DNA of 64,000 nt from Burkholderia sp. 4M9327F10 (GTDB taxonomy: Bacteria; Pseudomonadota; Gammaproteobacteria; Burkholderiales; Burkholderiaceae), in the NCBI RefSeq assembly GCF_005503145.1, contig NZ_SCNV01000030.1, positions 1-64,000 on the forward strand. The letters run 5' to 3'. Under the pieces are notes generated by a model that saw only the letters and a list, made by a program, of their open reading frames with translations, ran no database searches and was not told the origin of the DNA. Shown in pieces: positions 34,599-44,305 of the stretch; positions within the stretch are counted from its first letter, which is position 1, and each line of letters starts with the position of its first letter. Position numbers and translations under genes: made by a program.

Positions 34599-35672
34599 GT
34601 GAAAAGAATCATTGCAGTCGGACTTACGGCAATGTGTGCCGCGTCAGGGGCTTGGGCACAAAGCAGTGTCACGCTTTACGGTAGTCTGGATGCCGGAGTC
34701 GCGTACATCAGCAATGTCGGCGGGAGTACGAAATGGATTGCGGAACAGGGCAACATGCAGCCTGACCGTTGGGGCCTGAAGGGTGTCGAGGATCTGGGCG
34801 GCGGCCTGCACGCCGTGTTCCAGCTGGAGAACGGCTTCTATACGACGACCGGCGCGATGGCGTCGGCCGGAACGTTGTGGAATCGTCAGGCGTATGTGGG
34901 CCTGAGCTCGGATCAGATCGGCACGTTGACGCTGGGTCACCAGACGCCGTTTAACTTCGACGTGTTGGGTCCGCTGAGCACGGGCTATCTCGCCGCAAGC
35001 TGGTATGCGTTCCACCCGGGCAATATCGACGAGCTGGCCGATACGAGTGTCGTGCCGTTCAACAACTCGGTGAAGTTCCGCTCGACGAGCTTTAGCGGCT
35101 TCTCATTCGGCGCAATGATGGGTCTGGGCAACACGACCGACTTCGCGACCGGCCGCACCTTGAGCTTCGCGGCGAGCTACGCGAACGGACCGTTCAAGGC
35201 CGGTGCGGTGTACTCGAACGAGCACGACCAGACGCCGTCGATCGTCACCACCGGCATCACGAACTTCCAGGGTGTGGCGGCCGCCAACTACACGGCCGAC
35301 AAGATGGAGAACATGGGCGCCGGCCTGTCGTACCAGTTCGGCAAGCTGCTCGTGCATGGCCTGTACACGCGCGTCAAGCTGGATTCGCCGGGATACTCGA
35401 GCACCTATCAAAGCTACGACGCAGGGGCGAACTACCAGTTCACGCCGTTCAACAGCGTGGCAGGCGGCGCGGCAACGACGAGCTTCGACGGTCACCGCTG
35501 GACGCAGTTCGAGATCGGCGATATCTACGCGCTGTCGAAGTCGACCCAGGTGTATGTGAATGCGCTGTATGAGCGTGCAGGTTCGAATACGGACGCTGCG
35601 TTCTTCACGGCAGGCGCCGCGAATGGCCGCAATCAGACGGTGTTCCTGACGGGCGTTCACCACTCGTTCTAA
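34599..35672 (+). CDS. Outer-membrane general porin (Gram-negative porin family)
   Basis: A 357-residue protein. The signal peptide (about 1-21, VKRIIAVGLTAMCAASGAWA) is followed by SSVTLYGSLDAGVAY, the typical first strand of burkholderial OmpC-like porins. The protein ends in HHSF with the terminal Phe needed for barrel insertion. The start is GTG 34599 with AGGAG 8 nt upstream; the frame itself runs back to 34482. It is divergent from the catabolic operon and shares its intergenic region, so it probably admits the aromatic substrate. Confidence 0.9.
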   Translation: MKRIIAVGLTAMCAASGAWAQSSVTLYGSLDAGVAYISNVGGSTKWIAEQGNMQPDRWGLKGVEDLGGGLHAVFQLENGFYTTTGAMASAGTLWNRQAYVGLSSDQIGTLTLGHQTPFNFDVLGPLSTGYLAASWYAFHPGNIDELADTSVVPFNNSVKFRSTSFSGFSFGAMMGLGNTTDFATGRTLSFAASYANGPFKAGAVYSNEHDQTPSIVTTGITNFQGVAAANYTADKMENMGAGLSYQFGKLLVHGLYTRVKLDSPGYSSTYQSYDAGANYQFTPFNSVAGGAATTSFDGHRWTQFEIGDIYALSKSTQVYVNALYERAGSNTDAAFFTAGAANGRNQTVFLTGVHHSF

Positions 35673-35709
35673 GCGGGTGGCGGGGCGGTGGCCCAGTGGC
35701 CAAGCGGCG

Positions 35710-35726
35710 CGGTTGCCACGCAACCG
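35710..35726. terminator. Hairpin between porin and second IclR gene
   Basis: CGGTTGC (35710-35716) and GCAACCG (35720-35726) form a 7-bp stem with a 3-nt loop, inside a larger GC-rich stretch (GGCGGGG...CCCCGCC). It lies between convergent genes. No T-run follows. Confidence 0.45.
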
Positions 35727-35738
35727 GCCTGCCCCCGC

Positions 35739-36695
35739 CTAGTTCGCCGCCACTGTCCTGCGGCGCGCTTCGGCCACGGTCGGATCGTCTGCACGTGGGC
35801 GGTAGTTGAGGCGCGTCGACAGATCCACGGCCGCGGTGCACACCGCCGCAATCAGCGGTTCGCGTTCACCGGCCTCGCCGATATCCGAACGCGGCACCGT
35901 AACCGTCAACGCAGCCACGATGCGGCCGGTCTGGTCGCGCACGGGCGCCGTCACCACAGAAATTCCGCGCTCAAACGAAGCCTCGCTCACCGCGTAGCCA
36001 AGCGCCGCGTTTTCACGCACACGCTGGTTAAGTTCTTCGACGGTCGCGGGCGTGCGGTCCGTAAAGCGCTCGAGCTGCGGCTCGGGATAGAGCTGGCGCA
36101 ACTCTTCGCAGCTCAGATCGCCCATCAACACCTGGCCATGCACGGTGGCATGCGCCGGCAGACGCGTGCCGACATGCACCTTGACCGAACTGAACATCGG
36201 ATCGTGCGTCTGGGCCTTCGCCACGAACACCACGTCGCGCTGATCGCGGATCAGCAAGTGCGCGCTCAGTCCCGTGGCATCGCGCAGGCGTTCGAGCAGC
36301 GGCGTGCCGACGTCGGTCAATTCAAGCGAACTCAAGTATTCGAAACCCAGCCGCAACACCGCGACGCCCAGCCGGAAATGGCGGTCGCCGTTAACGCGCT
36401 CCAGGAAGCCGAGCGCTTCGAGCGTCTGCAACAGGCGGAAGGTGGTGGTACGAGGAATGCCGATGCGCTTGGACAACTCCGGCGCGCCCAGCACCGGTTC
36501 GCGTGCGCTGAACTCCGAGAGAATGCGCAGGCCGCGTTCGAGGCCCGGGACGAGATAGGTCGAGCCGCCGGCGCTCTCTTCGTCGGCGGTTTCGCCCAGA
36601 TCGACGGGTACTGCGGCCTCGTCTTGAGCCGCCGGCTCATCGCCGCGCGGTTTGGCCGCTTTGCGTCCCGCTCCTGTCATGTTTTCTTTTGCCAT
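35739..36695 (-). CDS. IclR family regulator, paralogue of the one in the operon
   Basis: A 318-residue protein. An N-terminal acidic extension (about 1-45) precedes the winged HTH (about 47-105, VPGLERGLRIL, IPRTTTFRLLQTLEALGF) and effector domain. By eye well over half of the residues match the IclR at 29134-30018, and the recognition helix is nearly identical, so both may bind the same operators. It lies on the far side of the porin gene, convergent with it. It could respond to a different pathway intermediate. Confidence 0.9.
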   Translation of the reverse strand: MAKENMTGAGRKAAKPRGDEPAAQDEAAVPVDLGETADEESAGGSTYLVPGLERGLRILSEFSAREPVLGAPELSKRIGIPRTTTFRLLQTLEALGFLERVNGDRHFRLGVAVLRLGFEYLSSLELTDVGTPLLERLRDATGLSAHLLIRDQRDVVFVAKAQTHDPMFSSVKVHVGTRLPAHATVHGQVLMGDLSCEELRQLYPEPQLERFTDRTPATVEELNQRVRENAALGYAVSEASFERGISVVTAPVRDQTGRIVAALTVTVPRSDIGEAGEREPLIAAVCTAAVDLSTRLNYRPRADDPTVAEARRRTVAAN

Positions 36696-37006
36696 ATCCG
36701 GCTGTGGTTCGTGCTGATCGTCTATAGGTCAGCATGATAGCGCGAAGCGCTGCGGGCCAATTTGGCCTGACGCCGCGAATTCTGGCATCGTACGATCTCG
36801 CCACCTCTGAACGGGCTTGACACATAAAAGGACGATATCGGGCGCGATCATTACCCGATCGTCGACGCGTGCCGGCATTGCGCCGTAGACGAAGCCGTTT
36901 CATTGCTTGAACAGCACATTTTCGAAACGAAGCACGAAGCACCGGCTGCAGCACGACCGGGATACCCGGCGCACGCGAGCAGCCCAGACCTGAGGAGCCA
37001 TACCCG
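36696..37006. other. Divergent promoter region of iclR2 and the phosphoesterase gene
   Basis: An inverted repeat TGCTGA (36712-36717) / TCAGCA (36729-36734), 17 nt upstream of the iclR2 start, may be an autoregulatory site. TTGACA occurs near 36817, but no matching -10 was seen. No gene was found. Confidence 0.45.
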
Positions 37007-38704
37007 ATGAACCAGAACGACGACTTGCCCGTGCCGCACCCGAACGCGGAGCTTCCCGGCGACGACAGCCCGGACAACCCCGAGCGGCGCCGGGTCCTGA
37101 CCGGCATTGCAGCGGTGGGCCTCGGGCTCGCCCTTTCCGGCTGCAACACCGAAGAACTGGCGGGAGGCACGCCACGCAGCGCCGCCGACCTGCGGCTCGA
37201 CGCCGCCCTGCACGATCAGGTGCGCCAGATTGTGGTGATCTACGCGGAGAACCGCAGCTTCGCCAATCTGTATGGCAATTTCCCGGGCGTGCAGCATCCG
37301 CTCGACACCGTGCCGGCCGAGCGCTACGTGCAACTCGACCGCGATGGCAAAACACCCCTGACGCAGTTGCCGAAATTCTGGGGCGGCCTCGTGCCGCAGG
37401 CGCAGGAAGTGGACGGCAAGCGCTACATGATCGGCGAGCACGACATCACCGGTTTGAACAACAAGCCGTTCCGCATCACCGACGCGCAAGGCGCGCCGCT
37501 GCCGAACGGCGTGATCACACGTGACCTGTGGCATCGGTTCTATCAGAACCAGATGCAGATCAACGCCGGGCGCAATAACCAGTTTGTCGCGTGGGCCGAC
37601 TCAGGCGGGCTGGTGATGGGGCATTACCGCAACTCCGCCGAGACGCTGCGGATCTGGAATCTGGCGCAGCAATACACGCTGTGCGACAACTTCTTCATGG
37701 CGGCTTTCGGCGGCTCGTGGCTGAACCACATCTTCCTGATCTCCGCGCAAGCGCCGCTCGTGCCGGACGTGCATAACACCGCGGCGAAGCAGTTCGTCTC
37801 GGTGATCGAAGGGGACGACCCGACCGGCGCGTGGCTCAAGGTAGCGCCGCATTCACCGGCCTCCGCGCTCGACGGTCCGCCGAAGTTCGTCAACGACGGC
37901 CTGTTCACGCCCGATGGCTACGCCGTCAACACGATGGCGCCGCCGTATCAGCCGAGCTTCGTGCCGCCTGCGCCCGGGGGCGATCCGGCGACGGCCGATC
38001 TGTCCAATCCGCGCGTGCTGCCGCCGCAGAACTACGCCACCATTGGCGATCGTCTGTCGGATAAGGGTGTGAGTTGGGCGTGGTATGCCGGCGCATGGCA
38101 ATACGCGATTGACCACAAGGACACGGGCAGCGTGCCCGACTTCCAGTACCACCATCAACCGTTCAACTACTTCGTCAACTATGCGCCGGGCACCGACGCA
38201 CGCGGCCAGCATCTGCGCGATGCCGGCGTGGGCGACGACGCGTCGACTAACCGCCTGCTGGCCGATATCGACGCCGGCCGCCTGCCTGCCGTCACGTTCT
38301 ATAAGCCGCAGGGCAATCTGAATATGCATGCGGGGTACGCGGATGTGGAATCGGGTGATCGGCATATTGCTGCGGTGATCGATCATTTACAGCGCAGTCC
38401 GCAGTGGGCGAATACGGTGGTGATCGTGACCGTTGATGAAAACGGCGGGTGGTGGGATCCCGTGTCGCCGCCGAAGGGCGACCGCTGGGGACCGGGGTCG
38501 CGGATTCCGGCACTGGTGGTGTCGCCGCTCGCCAAGAAGGGCTATGTGGATCACAACGTGTATGACACCAACTCGATCCTGCGCTTCATTACCCGGGTGC
38601 ACGGGTTGAAGCCGCTTGATGGCGTGGTGGCGCGCGATCGCGCGTTTGCGCAAAACGGGCTGCCGCCGTTGGGGGATTTGACCAGTACGTTGGCGCTTGC
38701 TTGA
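37007..38704 (+). CDS. Phosphoesterase (acid phosphatase AcpA / phospholipase C family), Tat lipoprotein
   Basis: A 565-residue protein. The N terminus has RRR-VLTG (about 27-33) followed by a hydrophobic stretch and LSGC (Cys45), i.e. a Tat-type signal with a lipobox. The first metal-binding motif is YAENRSFANLYGNFPG (about 79-94). Late motifs VDENGGWWDPVSPP and the following GPGSRIPALVVSP match the PF04185 family of metal-dependent phosphoesterases. It probably hydrolyses phosphomonoesters or phospholipids in the periplasm or at the membrane face. GAGGAG lies 9 nt upstream of the ATG. It is monocistronic with its own terminator. Confidence 0.9.
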   Translation: MNQNDDLPVPHPNAELPGDDSPDNPERRRVLTGIAAVGLGLALSGCNTEELAGGTPRSAADLRLDAALHDQVRQIVVIYAENRSFANLYGNFPGVQHPLDTVPAERYVQLDRDGKTPLTQLPKFWGGLVPQAQEVDGKRYMIGEHDITGLNNKPFRITDAQGAPLPNGVITRDLWHRFYQNQMQINAGRNNQFVAWADSGGLVMGHYRNSAETLRIWNLAQQYTLCDNFFMAAFGGSWLNHIFLISAQAPLVPDVHNTAAKQFVSVIEGDDPTGAWLKVAPHSPASALDGPPKFVNDGLFTPDGYAVNTMAPPYQPSFVPPAPGGDPATADLSNPRVLPPQNYATIGDRLSDKGVSWAWYAGAWQYAIDHKDTGSVPDFQYHHQPFNYFVNYAPGTDARGQHLRDAGVGDDASTNRLLADIDAGRLPAVTFYKPQGNLNMHAGYADVESGDRHIAAVIDHLQRSPQWANTVVIVTVDENGGWWDPVSPPKGDRWGPGSRIPALVVSPLAKKGYVDHNVYDTNSILRFITRVHGLKPLDGVVARDRAFAQNGLPPLGDLTSTLALA

Positions 38705-38732
38705 TTGCGGATGGTTGATTGATATGTAGCAG

Positions 38733-38768
38733 CGGTCCCGCCCGGCTTGAATGGCGGGACCGTTTTGG
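38733..38768 (+). terminator. Rho-independent terminator after the phosphoesterase gene
   Basis: CGGTCCCGCC (38733-38742) and GGCGGGACCG (38753-38762) form a perfect 10-bp stem with a 10-nt loop, followed by TTTTGG. Confidence 0.8.
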
Positions 38769-38833
38769 TTAACGCAGACGCTGTAAGTAGGCACTCACCT
38801 CTTCCGCTACCCGCGCGTGCTCTTGCTGCGGCC

Positions 38834-39520
38834 TCATTGTGCTTTGGCCTTCAACTTTTCCACCACCGAATCCGAGATCTGCTGCGCGGTGTTTTTGATC
38901 ATGCTCCTCTGGTCATGCCCGGCCATCACAAACTTCGCGGCGATCACATAGGGGTTGAGCTTGATGAAGGCGCCAGGCTTGTCCTTGCTGGAGCCTTCTT
39001 CAGTGCTCTCGTAGAGCGGTGGCAAGGCTGGGTTGGACAGGTCGTCGAGTGACACTGCGACCTGGAAATGACTCTGGCCCGCGCCGAGACCTACGATGGC
39101 GCGCTTCAAGCGGTTGCCTTCGTCGACGCTTAGAAACACGCCACGCACTTGCCAGCCGGTGGTGGGCAAGGCTGCGCCGGGAGGGAGCCGGCGTGCGTCG
39201 ACGCCGGCTTTCATCAGATCGGCGGTGAGGTCATTTGCCATATCCGCGACGATCTCTTTGGCCTGGGTCTGAGGGTCTTTCGATTGCCGCAGCGGGCCGC
39301 CGGGTAGCACGCTGCCCAGGTGTCGGAGCCGGCTGCCGGGGCCGCTGTCCGGTGTGACGTCGGCGACGTCGAGGTCGAAGTCGGTCACATAGACGACCGG
39401 CGCCGGAGTTGGAAACGGCGGTGGGTCGGCTGCGTAGCCTGAGGTGCCGACGAGGCCGGCCGCCGTCAACATAACGAGCCACGCCGCTGCAACGGCGGGG
39501 GGCATCCATCTACGCGCCAT
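38834..39520 (-). CDS. DUF4410 family secreted protein
   Basis: A 228-residue protein with a signal peptide (about 1-31, cleavage near GYAADP). The DUF4410 pattern follows: VVYVTDFDLD (about 42-51), a central TGWQVRGVFLSVDEGNRL and a C-terminal helix. GGAGG lies 6 nt before the ATG. Members are envelope proteins or lipoproteins of unknown role. It faces the phosphoesterase gene convergently. Confidence 0.82.
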   Translation of the reverse strand: MARRWMPPAVAAAWLVMLTAAGLVGTSGYAADPPPFPTPAPVVYVTDFDLDVADVTPDSGPGSRLRHLGSVLPGGPLRQSKDPQTQAKEIVADMANDLTADLMKAGVDARRLPPGAALPTTGWQVRGVFLSVDEGNRLKRAIVGLGAGQSHFQVAVSLDDLSNPALPPLYESTEEGSSKDKPGAFIKLNPYVIAAKFVMAGHDQRSMIKNTAQQISDSVVEKLKAKAQ

Positions 39521-39935
39521 GAGGCGCCTCCGTGGTCGTGGTATCGACGCCGCTATCCTACAGGGCTGGGGCGGCGAGCTACGCTATTGGCTAATGGCTC
39601 ATCGACTTCCTGTTCGCCCTCGATCGGCTGCGGATTCAAGCGGCCGATGCAACGATTTGACCAAATCGATCAGCAGTGTAGTTCAAGGGATGGGTATCGG
39701 CCGTGCCTTTGGATGGAACATGGCAAGCCGAAGAGTCTTGAGCCCAGCGTCTTTGGCGTACTTCAGGCAGATGACACTGCCAGGACCTTACCCCTGAAGA
39801 GGGTCTCGTGATGGCCGTTACGCAAAAAGCGCCTCGTGCCAGCACGTTCGGCGACACCATTACCGCTCCGAAATGTCCGCGCGGCTCAATGCGCGCAAAG
39901 TGATCACTCTCGCGGCGAGTCACATTGAGCCGCTG
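39521..39935. other. Intergenic region, possibly decayed coding sequence
   Basis: No supported gene. On the plus strand short frames such as IDFLFALDRLRIQAADATI (about 39600-39660) look protein-like, but no family could be assigned. Lower ribosome-site quality and broken frames suggest debris. Confidence 0.35.
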
Positions 39936-41390
39936 TCACTCCGACCGGCGCCCCGCCCACAGCATCGGTCGGCGATTGGCCCACGGCCGGGCCTGCTCGA
40001 GTTGCCCGGCGAGTCGCAGCAACGTATCTTCCCGGCCGAATCCTGCTGCGAACTGCACGCCGATCGGCAAACCGGTTGCAGGGTGCATTTCAAGCGGCAC
40101 GGACATGGCAGGTACGCCGGCGACGTTGAAGGGCGGCGTGAACGGCGAATGTCGAAAGACCCGCTGCGTCCATTCGAAACCATTCATCGATTCGGCTCCG
40201 GCGCCATAGGCGCCGATAACGGGCGGCATCTGCGGCAGCGTCGGCGTGAGCAACAAGTCGATATCTTCAAACCACGCCCCGACAGACCGCGTAACCAGGT
40301 TGCGCATCGCCAGTGCCGCCGCAAACCCAGAGGCTTTTTCCTCCTCGCCGTATCGGAAGCAGGCCAACGTGGCTGGCTCGAGCGTCGTGTCGTCAACCGG
40401 CCGGCCGGTTGCGGCTGCGAGGCCCTCGATCCAGCCGACGAGCGTGGCAGTCCAGATGGTCGCGTTCATCTGCACGAAGGCGTCCCACGATACGCCGAGC
40501 GTCGGGTGGAGGTCGATGATGGTATGGCCGAGCGATTCCAGAAGACGCGCGGTCGATGACGTCGCTGCCGCGATAACCGGATCGGTATGTTCCCCATTCC
40601 AGGGATCAAGCAGCAGGCCGATCTTTAACTTGCCGGGCTCGCGGATCACTTCGGAAAGGAAGCTTCGTTCGGGCGCGGCAGTGACATATGGCTCGCCAAC
40701 CGCGTGGCTCTGGATCGCATCGAGCAACGCTGCGCTGTCCCGCACGCTGCGGCTCACGCCCAATTGCACACCGAAACCCGCGAATACTTCGTCAAGCCAA
40801 GGCCCGTTCGAGCTGCGCCCGCGCGTCGGTTTGAGCCCGAACAGGCCATTGTAGGCGGCGGGCACGCGAATCGAGCCTGCCGCATCCGTCGCATGAGCGA
40901 GCGGGACGATGCCTGCCGCAACCGCCGCCGCCGCACCGCCGCTGGAACCGCCTGCACTCAACTCCGGCAGCCACGGGTTACGGGTCGCGCCTTGCAGCGT
41001 GGACTCCGTGGTCGTACTGAAAGCCATCTCTGGCGTGGCTGTGCGTCCTATTGTGACCAGCCCCGCAGCGCGAAAGCGCGACATCAACAACGAGTCCTCG
41101 GCAGCGACAACGCCTTGCGCGAGCCGGCTTCCCAGTTCCAGTTTCTTGCCTTGCATGCTGAGCGCAAGATCCTTGATCAGAAACGGCACACCCGCCAGCG
41201 GGCCGCCCCGGGAATTTGCGTTGCCGCTTTCGGAAGCGGGCCAGCTTTCGATAACCGCGTTGATCTCCGGGTTAACGACTGCGATGGCCTCACGCGCGAG
41301 TTCGACAAGCTCGGCCGACGTGACCTCGCCGTTTGCGACCAACTCCGCAAGTCCAATCGCGTCGTAATCCGTGTATTCGCTCAGTTTCAT
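39936..41390 (-). CDS. Amidase signature family enzyme
   Basis: A 484-residue protein with the complete Ser-cisSer-Lys triad: K73 (LIKDLA), S149 (AGGSSGGAAAAVAAG) and nucleophile S173 (DAAGSIRVPAAYNG). One of the usual Gly residues before the nucleophile is Ala. These enzymes hydrolyse amides, including indoleacetamide, aryl amides and amino-acid amides. ATG 41390 has AGGAGGAAAT directly upstream; the frame continues antisense through the LysR gene and should not be used. It diverges from a LysR gene at 41532. Confidence 0.9.
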   Translation of the reverse strand: MKLSEYTDYDAIGLAELVANGEVTSAELVELAREAIAVVNPEINAVIESWPASESGNANSRGGPLAGVPFLIKDLALSMQGKKLELGSRLAQGVVAAEDSLLMSRFRAAGLVTIGRTATPEMAFSTTTESTLQGATRNPWLPELSAGGSSGGAAAAVAAGIVPLAHATDAAGSIRVPAAYNGLFGLKPTRGRSSNGPWLDEVFAGFGVQLGVSRSVRDSAALLDAIQSHAVGEPYVTAAPERSFLSEVIREPGKLKIGLLLDPWNGEHTDPVIAAATSSTARLLESLGHTIIDLHPTLGVSWDAFVQMNATIWTATLVGWIEGLAAATGRPVDDTTLEPATLACFRYGEEEKASGFAAALAMRNLVTRSVGAWFEDIDLLLTPTLPQMPPVIGAYGAGAESMNGFEWTQRVFRHSPFTPPFNVAGVPAMSVPLEMHPATGLPIGVQFAAGFGREDTLLRLAGQLEQARPWANRRPMLWAGRRSE

Positions 41391-41422
41391 ATTTCCTCCG
41401 TATTGGTGAAGGAAACGATAAG

Positions 41423-41449
41423 GCAGACTTCTCAAGGTGATTAGTCTGC
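41423..41449. promoter_or_regulatory. Inverted repeat between amidase and LysR genes (candidate operator)
   Basis: GCAGACT (41423-41429) and AGTCTGC (41443-41449) are perfect inverted arms separated by 13 nt, in the 141-nt divergent gap. The size and position fit a LysR recognition site. Confidence 0.55.
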
Positions 41450-41531
41450 GTTCGTGACAAGGATTGAGCCACGGATGGGACAATGTCACCGCAATGCAAC
41501 TCAACATTTTTGAGCGGGTACGCGAGTTCCG

Positions 41532-42440
41532 ATGACCAGAGATCTCAACGACACACTCGTTTTTGTTTGCGTCGTGCAGGCAGGCAGCTTCACGGCGGCG
41601 GCGAACGCCCTGCAGATTCCGAAGACGACTGTGAGCAGGCGCGTTCGGCAGCTGGAGGCGCACCTGGGCGTGGCCCTGTTGCACAGAACGACGCGAAAGC
41701 TGCGCCTGACAGAAGCAGGCGCGGCATATTTTGAGCGCTGCAACGGCATCGCCCGGCAACTCGACGATGCGGAAAACGCCGTTCAGCAGATTCGCGGAAC
41801 ACCCGGCGGCTGGCTGCGCGTGACGCTGCCGTATTCGTTTGGCGCGACGTGGATCGCGCCGTTGATAGCCGGCTTCTGCTCGCGCTATCCCAAGGTGCGC
41901 GTCGATATCGTCGCGACGCATGTGCCACTCGATCTGATCGGAGAGAACGTGGATGTCGCCCTGCGCCTCGGCGCGCTTACCGATTCGAGTCTGGTGGCGC
42001 GGCGGCTTGGCAGCTTTTCGACGTCGGTTTATGCGAGCCCTGCGTATATCGACAGGCATGGCGCGCCCGAGAGTCCAGAGGATTTGCATCGTCATCCGGC
42101 GCTCGCGCTGCATCAGGCGCGTACCGACAGCGGCTATGCGTGGCCGTTGCGCAAGGCGGGGCGTAAGGCCAAACGCTACGGGCTGGATCCGGTGATCGTT
42201 GCAAGCGATCCGGTGTTGCTTGTGGACGCGGCGCGTGCCGGCAATGGCTTGTTGTTGGCGATGGATGCGAGCATGGCCTCGGAAGTTGCAGCGGGGCGTC
42301 TGTGCAGGGTACTACCCGAATGGATCGGTCCACAGCAGGATCTCAATGCGCTATTTCCGAAGGAGCGGGTGCCGTTGCCGAAGCTGCGAGCGTTCCTGGA
42401 CTACCTGAAGGCTCAATTGCGCTTTACGCATACGATCTGA
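41532..42440 (+). CDS. LysR family regulator, divergent from the amidase
   Basis: A 302-residue protein. The HTH is about residues 1-60 (DTLVFVCVVQAGSFTAAANAL, TTVSRRVRQLEAHLG) and the substrate-binding domain about 88-295. The HTH resembles the DsdC/AaeR-type CrgA group common in Burkholderiales. Control of the amidase gene is inferred from divergence. Confidence 0.9.
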   Translation: MTRDLNDTLVFVCVVQAGSFTAAANALQIPKTTVSRRVRQLEAHLGVALLHRTTRKLRLTEAGAAYFERCNGIARQLDDAENAVQQIRGTPGGWLRVTLPYSFGATWIAPLIAGFCSRYPKVRVDIVATHVPLDLIGENVDVALRLGALTDSSLVARRLGSFSTSVYASPAYIDRHGAPESPEDLHRHPALALHQARTDSGYAWPLRKAGRKAKRYGLDPVIVASDPVLLVDAARAGNGLLLAMDASMASEVAAGRLCRVLPEWIGPQQDLNALFPKERVPLPKLRAFLDYLKAQLRFTHTI

Positions 42441-42512
42441 CCGGATACAGGTATCGTCGTCCGAGTACCGCCCGACGCGTCCGGCTGCACACCACCCTCA
42501 ACGCTCTTGCGT

Positions 42513-43538
42513 TCACTCGAACGCAGCTTTGAGAAATGCCGCGACTTCGGCAGGCGACTGCGCCTGTGCCTCCGGGTCGCCGCCCAAAGTGATGCCCGTG
42601 GTCAAGCAACGCTTCGACTCAGCCACGGCGGAAGCGCCAGAGAGCGTCTGGCCATCTCGAACCATTGTGAACGTTCTGCTATCGAGATCATAGGAGCCGT
42701 GGCATTCCCGCGCACTGGTTGCAAGCGGTATTGAATGCAGAAGTGTCGGTCTGTCGAAACCATGCCAGGCATCCGGATACTCTTTCAGCGTGATCTGTGT
42801 GCCTTTCGAACGCAGCGTGTCAGCATAGGCAATACAAGGCGCCGCCGGCGTATAGTTGTCCTTACCGCCAACCAGCATCAGGACGGGAGAACCGTCAATA
42901 TGCGCTGATTCATAAGAGATGCCGCAGGACGGATAGAAAGCGACGTGGGCAGCAAATCGCAGATCGCCCTCCGTCGCGGCCAGACGGAAGGGTTCCAATG
43001 ACGAATAAAGCGCCGCAACACCGCCGCGCGAAAAGCCCATGACCGCGATCCGGCCTTTGTCGATACGAGGATCGGTCGCCAGCAAACGCAAGGCGGCGTA
43101 GGCATCGGCGATGCCGGCGGCCATCGAAAGCTGAGTCTGGTCTTTTTCAGTGTTCCTGAGTCCGCGCCCGGTAAAGCTGTCGACAACAAAGCTGGCATAA
43201 CCTAGCGCATTCATGCGCCGGGCCCAAACCCGTTCGCCTGGATTCACGCCGCTACTTCCATGCAGGATGATCACGGCGGGTACGGCGTGTGGCCCATTGC
43301 TGGGCATGCTCAAGTCTCCGGTAATGACTGCCTTTTCGCTGCTGGCGTAGTGCGAGAGATAGTCTCCGGCACTCCTGGGCGTAACCGACGCGAACGTTAT
43401 GATTCCGCTACGGCCGTCGTCGAGGGAGGTCGTGATTGAAGAGCTAACGGTGGCAGGCGAGCTACAAGCCGCCATCACACTGGCGGCGACAACTAACAAC
43501 AGGCTTCGTGTGGCGTGACGAACAATTCTTGTATTCAT
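42513..43538 (-). CDS. Dienelactone hydrolase-like lipoprotein
   Basis: A 341-residue protein. The lipoprotein signal is at 1-25 (SVMAACSS, Cys25). The alpha/beta hydrolase core has the oxyanion loop HGSSG (93-97), nucleophile S170 (GFSRGG), D227 (GGKDNYTP) and H259 (AWHGFD). The pattern fits the dienelactone hydrolase group, though with Ser in place of the usual Cys. ATG 43538 is chosen for the signal peptide. Secretion argues for an esterase acting on external compounds rather than dienelactone itself. Confidence 0.82.
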   Translation of the reverse strand: MNTRIVRHATRSLLLVVAASVMAACSSPATVSSSITTSLDDGRSGIITFASVTPRSAGDYLSHYASSEKAVITGDLSMPSNGPHAVPAVIILHGSSGVNPGERVWARRMNALGYASFVVDSFTGRGLRNTEKDQTQLSMAAGIADAYAALRLLATDPRIDKGRIAVMGFSRGGVAALYSSLEPFRLAATEGDLRFAAHVAFYPSCGISYESAHIDGSPVLMLVGGKDNYTPAAPCIAYADTLRSKGTQITLKEYPDAWHGFDRPTLLHSIPLATSARECHGSYDLDSRTFTMVRDGQTLSGASAVAESKRCLTTGITLGGDPEAQAQSPAEVAAFLKAAFE

Positions 43539-43694
43539 TGTTAGCGCGTTCCGTGGTTTCGAAGCTAGGCACCTCAAGCCGCAACTCATGCAGAATCTGG
43601 CACTCATGTGTCGGGCCGGCACCGTCACCCTCGATCAACGGGTCCACACCGGATTGTAGCCAAAGTTGACGATCCACCGATGAAGCAGACCACG

Positions 43695-44276
43695 TCAAAC
43701 CAGATCCTTCACCAACGCCGCCCGCACCCGCGCCTCAATAACCTGCGTAGGCACCGGATAACCCGGATGATCGCAGCCGATCTCCAAAGCCGCCCCGTCA
43801 CGCAACCGCGCCTTCATCGCCGGCGTAAGCTCAAAACGCACGAAGTGCACCGCCGAAGTCTTCTGCTCGTTATCCCGCTCCAGATCCTCATCGGCAATCG
43901 CATAAACCGGCGGCTCGCCCTCCACCTGTAGAAACACCTGATCCTCGATACCAATCAGCCGCGCCAGCGCAGCCTGCCGCTCGATTTCATTCTCATATTC
44001 GATCTGCATGGTCGCCTTCAGGTTGCTGCCGTCCGGCACCAACGGCAGATAAGCATTCAGTTCACCCTGGATACCATCCTCGTCGAAAATCTTCTCGATA
44101 TGCAGCATCTCCTGGATCTGATACCGGATCGTGGTTTCGTCTTCGAACAGGAACGTGACGTGATTGCCGAGCGGCACGGTGCGATCTTTCTTGTGCTCGA
44201 TCACCTGGGCGCGCATGGCAATGCGTGACTTCGAATAATTTTCGAGCGACAGCAGCGAGTTGCGGGCGATGCTCAT
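43695..44276 (-). CDS. DUF3501 family protein
   Basis: A 193-residue soluble protein matching DUF3501 (SLENYSKSRIAMRAQVIEHK, PLGNHVTFLFEDETTI). The family consistently follows a GlpC-like Fe-S protein and rubrerythrin, as here. The gap to the Fe-S protein gene is 29 nt. A role in the same oxidative-stress or electron-transfer complex is inferred; no catalytic motif is visible. Confidence 0.85.
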   Translation of the reverse strand: MSIARNSLLSLENYSKSRIAMRAQVIEHKKDRTVPLGNHVTFLFEDETTIRYQIQEMLHIEKIFDEDGIQGELNAYLPLVPDGSNLKATMQIEYENEIERQAALARLIGIEDQVFLQVEGEPPVYAIADEDLERDNEQKTSAVHFVRFELTPAMKARLRDGAALEIGCDHPGYPVPTQVIEARVRAALVKDLV

Positions 44277-44305
44277 CTCGGTGTCCTTCAGTCAGTGGTG
44301 GGTTA

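Noticed and set aside
41391..42113. N-terminal extension of the amidase frame to 42113
   Set aside because: The extension runs antisense through the LysR gene. ATG 41390 has a near-perfect ribosome site and gives normal amidase length.
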